Assembly (NCBI GenBank): GCA_030549495.1
Contig: JAUIRK010000154.1
Coordinates: forward strand, 124,001-188,000
DNA: 64,000 bases
From: Nectonema munidae
Lineage: Eukaryota; Nematomorpha; Nectonematoida; Nectonematidae
Direction: 5' to 3'
The translations under genes were made by a program, and so were the position numbers. The number at the start of each line of letters is the position of its first letter. The first letter of the stretch is position 1. Under the pieces are notes generated by a model. It worked only from the letters and a program-made list of their open reading frames with translations. It was not told the DNA's origin and did no database searches. Shown here piece by piece: positions 34,040 to 47,200 of this stretch.

Positions 34040-36380
34040 ATAGCTGTAAGATGATATGGGTAAACATTATTATCAATGCTTTCGTATATTCAATATTCAC
34101 AAAAAAATTTATGTTAGAAAATCGTAAAGTGGAAAATTTTCTTTGAAATCAGCTCTTTTTGTAAACAAAAGTATTTCCCATATTACTAAAACAACATGTT
34201 CACTTTGAAATGAATTTTTTTTTAATTTTACAACAAAAAATTCATCTTTGAAAAAATTAGAGGAATATAGAACTAGAAAATATAGGCGATTTAATGAGAG
34301 CTTGAAAAGCTTGACTACTTTGATGAGATGATGATGATCTGATTGTATGTGTCACTAGCAAAAAATATACAAAGTTTGTTCAATTGATTTTAATGATTGT
34401 AAGAAAATTTTAAAAATCGTGGCATGACAACCTATACCGTGTGTAATCATGTAAAAATTTGTGTATGCATGTGAAAGAGTGGAAAAATGAGAAGTGTGTG
34501 TCTTAGGAATCTTATGCTAGCTAATCAAAAGATTAAGGTAATGCGGGTCTTGGATAAAGAAAACAATCAAGGCATTGTTTGTGTCAGCACAAGAGTCATG
34601 GAGTGGGCGGGTATACCCGGGCGGCTATGTGGTTTTCTGAAAAGCATATGTATAGTATGTTTGAAATACAAATCAAACATTTTGTAGTATACTTTATCTA
34701 TATAATAGCCTAGCGTCTTTTTATAAATAATATATTACTTTTCCCATTTTGATTAAAATGACATTTTTTTATCAACCTTTTATCGCTTTGCTCGAAACAA
34801 CCACGGGACCAGATAGTAATAATTAATGACGAATACATAGTTTTGTTGGCATATGCATTATATATGTAGTTAGACATAAAATAAGTGTGGTTGATATTGA
34901 CAACTAAAAAAATCTTTCTAATCTTTTTCCTTTTCTTTCATCATTTTCGAGCGCATAATGGCTACAAGTGCAGCAAGCGAAATGAACTTAAACTTAGCTG
35001 GATTGATAGTTAATGAAAGAAGGACACATTTAAAACTTTCTTCTGTTAATGACATTTAATTCAATGAAAAGATTGACTAATAAAATGTAAAAATTTTACT
35101 TTTCATTAAATTAATTTTTTTAATTCATATAGATAAGATTTGAAATCGATTTTTTATTAGTGTATATTATAATTTTCAACAAAAATTGCTTTTAAAATTT
35201 TGGAGGAAGGTGAGGGTAAATGAAAATAAGCGGGACACATGGACAAAAAAAATTTCTTTCGGGTGTCGGAGGAAGTAGGTTATATTTTTGCGGACTTGGG
35301 AGGGGCGGGTAAGAAAAATATACCTACGCAAGACCCTAATCCATACAGAATGGTTAGTCCTTGCTCAGCTGAATTTATACAAGTTAGAGTATATTCAGAA
35401 AATTCTATTGCAAAAGAATTGCCCCGCCAGTATCGAACTTTAAGTAAAGATTTGATGATGGAGTTTACCTTGTGAAATCAAAGCCAGATATATAACTTTG
35501 CTTACGTGAGTAGTGAACATATTTTCAATTTGAACACTAGCTCAGTGATTCAATTTAGTTAGGAATTTTAAATCAATATTCGTCCAATATGTTTCTAATA
35601 TTCTAGCCTTTTCAAGGTTACGTATATAAATATATATATTCTGAAAGCTAAATTTATTTTTTGGATGGATTACAAGATAAATTTTTTTCTTTTTTATAAA
35701 AAAAAATAAATGAAATTTAATACTTTTTTCTTATTTATGATTTTTGCACATTTTCCAAACAATATAAGATTTAAATCAGGAATGGTACTCCTCGTATAAC
35801 TTTGTAATACGGTGAATAAAAAGAAATACTGATCAGATAAGGTTGAATTGATCCAGCTGGAATCAAATAGAAAAAAAGTTAACAAACTTGCTCGGTAGTC
35901 AAATGCAGTTCTGATTTCTGAGTAAAGAACTATTCGGCCGATATTTTGAGGTCCATACCAGATCATAACCATAATAATTTTCCAAAATCGCCCTTACTCG
36001 GCCAGAGTACACTAAAATTTTTTTAAAGCTCACTCATTCTCGGTTTATTTTTTTAATCTTTACCTGTAGTACTCGACCTTTCTTTTAAAAAAATAATTTT
36101 TTCAGCTTTTAAAATAGACACTTATATTCATAAATCATAACTTCAAATTTAGAAAGATAAAATAATTATATTTTTATGCTAAAAATGAACTAATCCAAAT
36201 TGCAAAGGATGGATAAAGGATCGTCTAGAAAGTCAAGATTAAATTATTGTAAATTAAATTTTAACTGAAAGTGTAATTATTGCAATACTAAAGCTTTTTT
36301 AATAAACGCATTCGAAAGAGTAACACCAACATCAAAGACTCTTTTAATTAATTTTATTGGGTACGAAGGAATTAAATTCT
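34040..36380. other. Stretch without recognised genes
   Basis: A+T-rich DNA. Open frames at 34487-34687 and 35239-35475 have no recognisable motif or splice support. A short GATGATGATG run at 34321-34337 may be another RTE tail. Confidence 0.4.
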
Positions 36381-36387
36381 GTCCACT

Positions 36388-36541
36388 CGACGAGGTTGAG
36401 GAGTCGGAGATTATAAAGAGACAGGAGTCGGTACTTAATAAAATTTAGGAGTCGGAATCGGGTAAAGAAAAAAATAGTTTAATTTTTGTAAGCATACGGA
36501 TTGGCATTTCTTTAGTAGAAGTCGGATGATAAGAGTTGGCG
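36388..36541 (+). repeat. Dispersed repeat family B, copy 3
   Basis: Contains GTTGAGGAGTCGGAGA, AAATTTAGGAGTCGGAATCG and CATTTCTTTAGTAGAAGTCG, aligning with the copies at 4731 and 19557. Confidence 0.5.
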
Positions 36542-37565
36542 TTAAATTTATCAAGTTTTTAGGTACTTGATGTTGGAATCGACGATCATCTCTCTATAAA
36601 CTCTAGGTTCTCCTTCTCTATAAACTGATAAGTATTGTACTAAGTAAAAATTTTTGTGGGACAGATTTTTTTATTTATTTTATAAACGAAATCAATATTA
36701 ACAGAAAGTTATTGAAGAAGCTTTATTTATTCAAAAATCAATTATTAATCAATTTTATTTTTTTAACGTTTTTATAAATTATAGCATTTTTATGAAGCAA
36801 AATTTTAGCCAAAATTAAATTTTTCTTAAAAACAAACTTAAATTTATTTTTAACTTATGTAAAAGACGAATGAATTGATTAAAATTAACAATTGGGAAAA
36901 TTTCTTCTCTAACCGTCAAAAGTTCTGCTGTGTGCGCCCTAGATACACTTCCTTAATACAATAACCAAATTTCTATAAGATATCGTCTGGAAATGAATAA
37001 CATCACAACAAATGAATTAAATATAAGCCAAAAAACATTTATCAGATTTCAAATTATCTATTATATTGTTTAGGTGGGCCCTAAAATCTAGATTAACTTA
37101 ACATGTTTTGGTCTTTAACATTACTTTTTTTGATTTTTTTCTAAAAATATCTTCAGATTTGATAAAGTCTAATTTAAAAAATTTGATATCCATAAAAATA
37201 CCAAGAAAAATATTTACCATTCTGATATTTTTCATTAGAAACCATGTTATTCATTCGGCGAAAAGAAAATAAAATTTCCATAAAACAACTTTTAAAATTT
37301 ATATTCTATCATATTTAACCCTTTTCTTAATTTTATCAAGACCAATACTTGACCTTTCAATTTTCATATAAATTAATACTAAATTTAAATTTTAAAAATA
37401 AGAATATATCTATGTTTTATACAATGTTTTTGTAGTTGTCTACTTTTTACCATTGATCTTTTCTACAAGTAGGAGATGAGTGGAAGTCCCTGCCCGTACA
37501 ATTTATTTATTTTAATATATTATGCAATAGGACATTACTAAAAAACGAGCAATAGTTGGCAATAC

Positions 37566-37945
37566 TAGGCAAAAAACTTTTTTATGAAATTTCAATACTT
37601 AGTATATAATTTATTTAAATTGATTTAAAACTAATTTAAAGTATTTTTTTTTAATTTGACTCTTTAAATGGAAAAACAAGAATATACACGGTTATTTTTA
37701 GCTTTTTCAAATATTTCTAAAAGTTTTTCAAATCCAAACAATTTCAAAAATTTTAAGGGGCAAAATTTTTTTTCTAAAATTTAAATATTGAGCTTAGTAT
37801 AGAATTTATAATTTAAAACTAATTTGAAGTAATTTATTTTTTAATTTGACTCTTTAAATTGAATAAGAAGGATATACATGTTTATTTTTAGCTTTTTCAA
37901 ATATTTTCTGCAAGTTTTCAAATCCAAACAATTTCAAAACTTTAA
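37566..37945 (+). repeat. Tandem duplication, two copies of about 190 bp
   Basis: The blocks TTTTAATTTGACTCTTTAAA, TATTTTTAGCTTTTTCAAAT and CAAATCCAAACAATTTCAAA occur in the same order twice, exactly 190 bp apart (for example 37731 and 37921). Many substitutions show it is old. Confidence 0.8.
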
Positions 37946-37965
37946 GTTTATTTTATTCATATGTA

Positions 37966-38095
37966 CAGTAAAACTTCCCCATGCGTACACCTCTCTAATC
38001 CGTACACTTCTGAATTGTGGACAATTTATTGAAAGCATAATGAAAACTTATTCATTAAGCTTTCTTTAATACGATCACTTCCAATATCCAATCTA
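37966..38095. mobile_element. Pogo/Tigger-like element fragment
   Basis: CAGTAAAACTTCCCCATGCG preceded by TA, then CTAATCCGTACACTTC, resembles the CAGTnnAACCTC...ATCCG ends of pogo/Tigger elements. No matching second end was found. Confidence 0.35.
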
Positions 38096-38180
38096 AGGAC
38101 AGATAATCTTCAGCTTTTCTCATACATTTTCTTTATTAAGGAGAATTGAAATGTGATAAAAAAAAATATGCAATACTTTA

Positions 38181-39846
38181 TGCAAGCACCAACAGAGGGC
38201 ACTCAAACACAAGAAGGCACAAACAGGTAGCACATACAGGCAAAAACAGGGAGCACTCAAACACAGGCAGGAACAAACGACGAGCACTCAATCAACAGGA
38301 AGCACCCAAACACGGTCAGGCACAAACAAGGAGCACTTAAACACAGGTAGGACTTAATCAATAAGCAGGCAGAAACAGGGAGCACAACACAGGCAGGCAC
38401 TCAAATAGGGATAACCCAACCTACGCAAGCACAAACAAGGTGGAATTAAACACAGGCAGGCACAAACAGCGAGCACTTAGACACAAGCAGGCGCAAACAG
38501 GTAACACTCAAACGCAGGCAGTTACAAACAGAGAGCACTTAAACACAGGCATTAACAAACAACGAGCACTAAATCAACAGGGAGCATCCAAACACAGTCA
38601 GACACAAACAACGAGGACAAGGAGAGAAGGGAGCACTTAAACACAGGCAGGCACTCAAAAACAGCGTTCACCCGACGCAGGCAGGCACAAACAGTGTGGA
38701 CTTAACCACATGCAAGCACTTAAACAGCTTTAGGCACAAAAAGGGAACACATAAACACAGGCAAGTACCAACAGAGGACACTCAAACACACACAGGCAAA
38801 ATAGGGAGCACTCAAACACAGGCAATATAGGGAGCACTCAAACACAGGCAGGAACAAACAACGAGCACTCTATCAACAGGGAGCACTCAAACACAGGCAG
38901 GCACAAACAAGGAGCACTTAAACACAGGTAGGACTTAAACAATAGTCAAGCAGAAACAAGGAGCACTTAAACACAGGCAGGCACTCAAACAAAGAGAACC
39001 CAACACACGCAGGCACAAACAGGGTTGACTTAAACACAGGTCGGCACAAACAGGGAGCACTTAAACAGAGACAGGCACAAAAAGGGAGCACTTTAACACA
39101 GGCAAACACCAACAGGGGACATTCAAACACAAGCAGGCATAAACAGGAGGCACTCAAACATGGGGCACTATAACACAGGGAGAGACAAACAAGGAGCACT
39201 CAAACACAGGCAGGCTCAAAGAGCGAGCACTCAAACACAGCGAGCACCCGACACAGGCAGCCAAAAACAGGGTGGACTTAACCACATGCAAGCACTTAAA
39301 CAGATTTAGGCAGAAAAAGGGAACATTTAAACACAGCCAAGTACCAACAGAGGGCACTCAAACACACAAAGGCAAAATAGGGAACACTCAAACACAGGCA
39401 GGAACAACAACGGGCACTCTATCAACAGGGAGCACCCAAACACAGGCAGGCACAAACAAGGAGCACTTAAACACAAGTAGGACTTAAACAATAGTCAAGC
39501 AGAAACAAGGAGCACTTAAACACAGGCAGGCACTCAAACAGGGGAACCCAACACACGCAGGCACAAATATGGCTGACTTAAACACATACAGACACAAACA
39601 GGGAGCACTTAAACAAGAGACAGGCACAAAAAGGGAGCACTTAAACAGAGACAGGCACAAAAAGGGAGCACTTTAACACAGGCAAACACCAACAGGGGGC
39701 ATTCAAACACAATCAGGCATAAACAGGAGGCACTCAAAACATGGGGCACTATAACACAGGCAGACACAAACACGGAGCACTCAAACGCAGGCAGATTCAA
39801 ACAAGGGCTCAAACAGGGAAAACCCAACACACGTAGGTACAAACAG
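38181..39846 (+). repeat. 31-bp minisatellite, block 1
   Basis: Tandem units of about 31 bp with consensus GAGCACTTAAACACAGG then CAGGCACAAACAGG. Variant units (for example TAGGACTTAAACAATAGTC and GAGCACTCTATCAACAGG) recur in a fixed order, giving longer higher-order repeats. Composition differs sharply from the flanks: much less T on the plus strand and higher GC. As 31 is not a multiple of 3, frames through it shift and none is credible. The block ends where the non-LTR element is inserted. Confidence 0.92.
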
Positions 39847-40186
39847 AGAGAGAGAGAGAGAGAGAGAGAAATTTATTCAACAAACTTAAAAAAAAAAGAA
39901 GAAAAGAAAATTCGAAGGTTTTCTCAAAAGGCACATCAAGCCCGCTTGAAGAGATAAACCACCAAAAATTTGAGAATAATAAACAATAATGGAAATTTTA
40001 TAAACACAATTAGGTAGAAAACATATTAGCAAAATATATATATATATATATATATATAAACAGTGAGTTAAACACACACAAACAAATAAATCAATATAAA
40101 CCGATATTTGAAACATAAATAAATCTATTTATACAGATAATTGAAACATGAATTTACTCAACATATAACGTACGTACAAAATAAAG

Positions 40187-43126
40187 CTATATAGTTATAT
40201 AATTATCAAGTAAGAAGGTTTTATATTCAATCTTTAGTTGTTTAAAAGACTCCACCAAAAGTAAACTATTTTTGTTACAGTTCCAAAATTTTGAAATTTT
40301 CCATACGAAAGACTGTTTCGAAGATTTTCTACTGTACTGGGGTAGATATAGATTTCCATTTGATCTTAGATCATGAGACTTTGAGTTTGGAGTTAAGCGA
40401 TCTGTCAAACTTGTTGGAATCAAATTACAAATTAATTTGAAACAAAAAACACATAATTTTAGTTCATATATATCTTTTACTTTCAATAACTTAGCATCCG
40501 TAAAAAGTTTATCAGACGGATGTCTAACGTTTAAATTGAAAATCATTTTCAAAACTTTTTTTTGAATTACATAAAGTTTGTTCAAATTGGCGTGGCCCCA
40601 AATTAAAATATTATAATTCAAATAAGGTAAAAAAAACTTTTATACAAAAGTAAGAGTATTTCTTTTCCAAGAAAGTTTTTACAAGCTTTCAGCATACCAA
40701 ATATTGAGGAAAGTTTAGAAGAAAGATGATCAATGTGATCATTCCAATTTAGTTTTTCGTTGAAAATTACACCAAGAAAATTAAATTTAGAGACAAATTC
40801 AATTTCGAGTTTTTTGGATATTTGACTCTTTATATAATTGGATTTACCAAAATAAATACCCTTTGTTTTACTTTTATTTATTGTTAAATCATTCAGTGAA
40901 CACTATTTATACACGTACTGAAGATTATGTACTTCTTCGTTATGAAAATCAAAGGATATGACTTTTGAGGAAAATACCAAGGTAACATCGTCTGCATAAA
41001 TGAAAAATTTTAAATTTTTATTGCTCTTAGAAATGTCGTTTACAAAAATTTTGAAAAATAATGGCCCCAACAATGAGCCTTGAGGTAAACCACAAGGAAT
41101 AGTTCTATAACTTGAGATAGACTCGTTCAAAGAGACATACTGCATTCTTCCATATAAGTATGAGTTTATCAAAGTAAGAGAGTTCTCAGAAAATCCATAT
41201 ATTTTCAGTTTAGACAAAAGTTTAACGAAACTTACAGAATCAAATGCCCTCGTCATGTCCAAAAAAAGAGCAAAGGTTTTCCTTTTTTTTCAAGATTATT
41301 TATAATTTCGTTTATAGATGCCAAATGTAGAGATTCAGTGGAATGATTTTTTCTAAAGCCATGTTGAGTGTCAGAATAAAAATCATTCAAGCAAAAATAG
41401 TTTTCTATTTGTCTGTTAAGTAATTTTTCAAACACCTTACCATTGTAGGAATTATCGTGATCGGTCGATAATTATTAACTAATAATCTAGACCCTTTTTT
41501 ATGAATAGGTGTGACACGTCCTATTTTGAAAATTTCAGGATAAACATTTTTTGAAATACAACTATTAAAAATTAATACAAGAGAAAAGCAAATATAATTG
41601 ATTACCATCTTTATTTTGTTAACAGATAAGCCTAGAAAATCTTCACAATCGTTGCTTCCTAAAGAATATACAGCATTAAGTACATCATTTGATGAAATTT
41701 TCTCAAAGTGAAAAGCATTATTAACAGCTTTGTCAAAATAAGTTAGAAATTCATCATTTTCACACGAAGAATATTCTTGACAAAAATGATTGTTAAAAAC
41801 ATTTGCTATGTCCGTACCATTAGAGATTGAGATGTTGTTGTGTGAAATTTCTAAGATGGAACTTTTACTAGTTTTTAAAATCTTATTTAACTCGAGCCAA
41901 GTATTGCGAGTATTTTTAAGATTAATAAAATGATTGGCATAGTATTTACGTTTCAACCTTTTACATTCCGATTTTATTTTATTACGTAGAATTAGTAAAT
42001 CTTTATCAAACAATGAAAAATGGCAGTTATTTTTCATTTTGAACAATTTATCCCTTTTTTTTATTAACATCAAAACTTCATCTGTGATCCAGGGAGAAGA
42101 TTTCTGCTTGTACTTACAATTTTTCATTATTGGACATTTCATGAAGGTACAGTCACTTGAAATAGATGCTAGTCTTCTACAAAGATGATCAGCAGCTAGT
42201 TCAGGATTCTGATAATAAATGGATAGTTCTGAATATAAGTTGATGGAAGAAACACTTTTTACAAACTTCGATTTAACAAAGTGCACTTTTTTTGAATGCC
42301 TATTGACAGGTTCAGCCAAAGTCATGCAAAGCAGTATAGGATAATGATCGGATATTACTTCTTTAATTATATAAGATTTAAAGTCGTGTGTAAAGCTTAA
42401 AAAGAAATTATCGATCAGAGACTTGGATTGCTCTCTAGTACAATCTGTTATACATGGAATAAAACCTGAAGAAATAAGATTGTTCAAAAAATTCCTGACA
42501 TTCGAATTGGAGCCTAGTTTCAACAAGTTTATATTAAAGTCTCCTGCAAAAATGTTTGATGCAGGACTTTCAAGAGTACCGAGTAGTGAATCAAAATCTT
42601 CAAGAAAAACTTTCTCCTCAAGAGTATCAGGATGTCTGTACAAATTATGGAGAACAAATACATAGTTTTTGAAGTATAACCTTACGGAAGCCAATTCAAA
42701 AGTGTTAAAATGTTTCAAATCTATAAGTGAGAATGAGATGGAATTGTGAAGGTAGAAGCTCAGACCTCCATGTTTGTTGATATGACTTTTGAACGAAAAA
42801 AAAGTGTAACCATTAAGTGGGAAAAGATTCAAACTATGTTCCAACCAGGTTTCTTGTAAAAGTATCACTGAAATTGGATAACAAATAGCAGAATTTAAAA
42901 GAAAAATAAAATTACTGAATATTTCATATTTCGCATTCAGTGATTGAATGTTGAGACTTAAAACACTGAAGTTGTACGAGTCTACCGATAGATTATCTAG
43001 ATCTATATACTTAAAAGACTTAAAAGAGGTATAATCATTCAAATTAAATGAACTAAAGGCAAGCTTTTTGGAATTTACATTATCGAGTATCATGCTAATT
43101 AAGTCTAAAGGCGAAGTATTACTCAT
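40187..43126 (-). pseudogene. ORF2, endonuclease-reverse transcriptase, frameshifted
   Basis: The first 573 codons (43126-41405) are open. They contain an APE-type endonuclease (VLSLNIQSLNAKYE, ILLQETWLE, IFAGDFNINLLKLGS, ISDHYPILL) and the RT start (GRVTPIHKKGSRLLVNNYRP). The frame shifts near 41430, again at an A-run near 41285, hits TAG at 40903, and shifts once more near 40625 at another A-run. The pieces carry KVFEKLLNRQIE, DTQHGFRKNHSTES, MDMTRAFDSVSFVK, CGLPQGSLLGPLFF and FIYADDVTLVF (YADD intact), and a C-terminal region ending at 40187. The domains are complete but the protein is not, so this copy is inactive, although not very old. Confidence 0.85.
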
Positions 43127-44177
43127 TAATCAATGAAATCATATTCTCATAATTTAATCTATCAAGGTACCTTTTTAAATTTGATAAAGAATGACATTCA
43201 GAAGTATTGCAGACATGCTTACAATCCAGTTTTTTAACTGAGCAATTTTTACAAAAATATCTATCCCGATTATCACATACTTTCGAAAAATGATCTCCGC
43301 CACAAAATTTACAAGAAGGCAATTCTTTACAGTCGCTAGCGAAATGGTTGTACCTATTACATTTATAACATATTTTTATATAACTTCTAAGTAGCTCAAG
43401 TGGGTGAGCCTCACAGTTGAGATAAATATATTTGTTAGCATAAAAACTTTTGACAAGATCGCTTCTAAAACTTATACCAATATTACAAAATTGTGATTTA
43501 AAAGTATTAACTTTAAAAATATTAAGAATACCAGAAGTGTCTATACCATTTTGTAGAGATATCGCTTTTTTGAGTTCTTCCAAAGAAAGACTTGTGTCAA
43601 TGTTCTTCAGACAAAAATACGGACTTTTATGCTTGAGAGAGTCATATGAAATATCCATTCCCTTGAGAGAAGCTCTTAGATGAGCATGATCAGCTTCTGA
43701 GTTACTTTCAATGAGAAGGGAACCATCAGAAGTTCTTTTTATTTTCTTAAAACGTAGCTTATTTTCCATCGGTTTGAGCTTCACTTCTATGGTTTTTCTT
43801 GTAGATTTTTCGCTTTTCTCAAAAAATTTGGGAATTGATAAACCTAACTCAGGAGAAATTATATCTTTAGCTTTGGACAAATTATTAACAGGCTTTTTAA
43901 ACTTCACAGCATCAGAATATAGTGACGGGACAATATCATGATTACCAAAATTATATTTTTCATCAGAAAAAGTTACGGAGTCTTTCGGGATTGAGGACTT
44001 ATTCTCAAATGAATCCATACGAAACAAAATTTTATTGATGTCACTTTCAACTTTGTTAAACTTTTCTAGCAGTGGAACTTCTCTGCTTAAAAAATCTATG
44101 ATTTCCTTGAGTGAGGATTTGATATCCTTTTTAGTTAGATTCTCAATTCTTTCAAATAAGTCTTTTAGTTTCTCCAT
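43119..44177 (-). CDS. ORF1, gag-like nucleic-acid-binding protein of the non-LTR element
   Basis: An intact 352-codon frame. I chose the ATG at 44177 (MEKLKDLFERIENLTKK) because the open frame upstream runs into the satellite. The N-terminal third is coiled-coil-like and charged. The C-terminal part has knuckles CYKCNRYNHFASDC (CX2CX4HX4C, from about residue 270) and CKFCGGDHFSKVC, then a third Cys-rich cluster (CKNC...CKHVCNTSEC). This layout is known from ORF1 proteins of the Jockey and I groups, which bind element RNA. Its stop overlaps the ORF2 start as ATGAGTAA, suggesting coupled translation. No internal damage is seen. Confidence 0.85.
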   Translation of the reverse strand: MEKLKDLFERIENLTKKDIKSSLKEIIDFLSREVPLLEKFNKVESDINKILFRMDSFENKSSIPKDSVTFSDEKYNFGNHDIVPSLYSDAVKFKKPVNNLSKAKDIISPELGLSIPKFFEKSEKSTRKTIEVKLKPMENKLRFKKIKRTSDGSLLIESNSEADHAHLRASLKGMDISYDSLKHKSPYFCLKNIDTSLSLEELKKAISLQNGIDTSGILNIFKVNTFKSQFCNIGISFRSDLVKSFYANKYIYLNCEAHPLELLRSYIKICYKCNRYNHFASDCKELPSCKFCGGDHFSKVCDNRDRYFCKNCSVKKLDCKHVCNTSECHSLSNLKRYLDRLNYENMISLINE

Positions 44178-44298
44178 TTTACAATGAAAAATAAAAGAAC
44201 GAATGAAAAATGAGTGAGAGAGATTCAATAATTTTTCAAGTTCAGTTATCTCTTTCAAAATCCGCCATTGATGATTGGAGCCGTTAGGAAAAAAAAAG

Positions 44299-47200
44299 GG
44301 TAAACTTAAACACAGAAAGGCACAAATAGAGAGCACTTAAACAGAATCAGGCGCGAAAAGAAGTACTTTAACAGACGCAAACACCAACAAGGGGCATTCA
44401 AACACAGGAAGGCACAAGCAGGCAAAAACAAGAGGGACTCAAACATGGGACACTATAACAAAGGCAGACACAAATAAGGAGCACTCAAACACAGGCAGGT
44501 TCAAACAGGGAGCATTCAAACACAGGCAGGCACAAAAAGGGAGCACTCAAACACAGGCAGGCATATACAGGGAGGATTTAAACACAGGCAGGCACAAACA
44601 GGGAAAACTTAAACACATGCAAGCACACATAGGTAGCACTTAAACAGATTCAGGCAGAAAAAGGGAGCACTTTAAAAGAGGTAAATACCTACAGGGGCCA
44701 CACAAACACAGGAACGCCAAACAAGCAGGACACAAACAGAAGGCACTCAAACACAGGCAGGCACAAATATGGGGCACTCAAGCACGGACAGACACAAACA
44801 GGGAGCACTCAAACAGAGGCAAGCACTAACAGGGAGGACTTAAACACAGGCTGGCAAAAACAGGGAACACATAAACACATGCAAGCTCAAACCCGGAGCA
44901 CTTAAACAGATTCAGGCACAAAAAGGGAGCACTTTAACACTGGCAATTACAAAGAGAGGGCACTCAAACACAGGAAGCACATACAGGCAAAAAAAGGGAG
45001 CACTCAAACACAGGCAGGAACAAACGACGAGCACTCAATCAACATGAAGCACCCAAATACAGTCAGGCACAAACAAGGAGCATTTAAACAATAAGCAAGC
45101 AGAAACAGGGAGCACTTAAACACAGGCGGGCTCTCAAATAGGGAAAACCCAACATACGCAAGCACAAACAAGGTGGAATTAAACACAGGCAGGGACAAAC
45201 AGCGAGCACTTAGACACAGGCAGGCGCAAACAGGTAACACTCAAACGCAGGCTGTTACAATTATAGAGCACTCAAACACAGGCATTAAAAACCAACGAGC
45301 ACTAAATCAATAGGGAGTATCCAAACACAAACAACGAGGGCAAGGAGAGTAGGGAGCACTTAAACACACGCAGGCACTCAAACACAGGGTGGACTTAACC
45401 ATATGCAAGCACTTAAAGAGATTTAGGCACAAAAAGGGAACACTTAAACACAGGCAAGTACCAACAGAGGGCACTCAAACACAGGCAGGAACAAACAACG
45501 AGCACTCTATCAACAGGGAGCACCCAAACACAGGCAGGCACAAACAAGGAGCACTTAAACACAGGTAGGACTTAAAGAATAGTCAAGCAGAAACAAGGAG
45601 CACTTAAACATAGGCAGGCACTCAAACATTGGGAGAACCCAACACACGCAGGCACAAATAAGGTTGAGTTAAACACAGGCAGGCACAAACAGGGAGGACT
45701 TAAACACAGGCTGGCACAAACAGGGAACACTTAAACACAAGTAAGCTCAAACAGGGAGCACTTAAACAGATTCAGCACAAAAAGGGACACTTTAACACAG
45801 TCAAGCACCAACCGAGGGCACTCAAACACAGGAAGCACATACAGGCAAAAACCCGGAGCACTCAAACAAAGGCAGGAACAAACGACGAGCACTCAATCAA
45901 CAGGGAGCACCCAAACACGGTCAGGAACAAACAAGAGGCACTTAAATACAGGTAGGACTTAAACAATAAGCAGGCAGAAACAGGAACACTTAAACACAGG
46001 CAGGCACTCAAATAGGGAGAACCCAACATTTGCAAGCACAAACAAAGTTGAATTAAAGACAGGCAGGCACAAACAGCGAGCACTTAGACACAGGCAGGCG
46101 CAAACAGGTAACACTTAAATGCAGGCAGTTACAAACAGAGAGCACTCAAACACAGGCATTAACAAACAACGAGCACTAAATCAACAGGGAGCATCCAAAC
46201 ACAGTCTGACACAAACAATGAGGACAAGGAGAGAAGAGAGCACTTAAACACAGTCAGGCACTCAAACACAGCTAGCACCCGACACATGCAGGCACAAACA
46301 GTGTGGACTTAACCACTTGCAAGCACTTAAACAGATTTAGGCACAAAAAGGGAACACTTAAACACAGGCAAGTACAAACAGAGAGCACTCAAATACACAT
46401 AGGCAAAATAGGGAGCACTCAAACACAGGCAGTAACAAACAACAAGCACTCTATCAATAGGGAGCACCCAAACACAGACAGGCACAAACAAGGAGCACTT
46501 AAACACAGGTAGGACTTAAACAATAGTCAAGCAGAAACAAGGAGCACTTAAACACAGACAGGCACTCAAACAGGGAGAACCCAACACACGCAGGCACAAA
46601 TAGGGTTGACTTAAACACAGGCAGGCACAAACAGGGAGCACTTAAACAGAGACAGGTACAAAAAGGGAGCACTTTAACACATGCAAGCTCAAACAGTGAG
46701 CACTTAAACAGATTCATCACAAAAAGGTAACACTTTAACACAGGCAAGCACCAACAGAGGGCACTCAAACAGAGCAAGCACATAAAGGCAAAAACATTGA
46801 GCACTCAAACAAAGGCAGGAACAAACGACGAGCACTCAATCAACAGGGAGCACCCAAACACGGCCAGGCACAAACAAGGGGCACTTAAACACAGGTAGGA
46901 CTTAAACAATAAGCAAGAAGAAACAGGGACCACTTAAACACAGACAGGCACTCAAATAGGAAGAACCCAACATACGCAAGCACAAACAAGGTTTAATTAA
47001 ACACAGGCAGGCACAAACAGCGAGCACTTAGACATAGGCAGGCGCTAACAGGTAACACTCAAACGCAGGCAGTTACAAACAGAGAGCACTTAAACACAGG
47101 CATTAACAAAGAACGAACACTCAATCAACAGGGAGCATCCAAACATAGTTAGACACAAACAACGAGGGCAAGGAGAAACAGGGAGCACTTAAACACAGGC

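Larger units (their letters stand above)
39847..44288 (-). mobile_element. Full-length Jockey/CR1-like non-LTR retrotransposon
   Basis: Minus-strand element of about 4.44 kb: a 5' UTR of about 110 bases, ORF1 (gag-like), ORF2 (endonuclease and reverse transcriptase), an A+T-rich 3' UTR and a (TC)n tail (the (GA)n run at 39845-39870). It interrupts the 31-bp minisatellite. A related array stretch at 54680-54740 lacks it. Clear target duplications are not visible because the flanks are themselves repeats. Clade placement within the Jockey/CR1 group is uncertain. Confidence 0.88.

Noticed and set aside
34487-34687. 66-codon plus-strand frame
   Set aside because: No motif and no supporting context.
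35239-35475. 78-codon plus-strand frame (FFRVSEEVGYIFADLGG)
   Set aside because: No family resemblance, no splice or promoter context; chance frame or repeat remnant.
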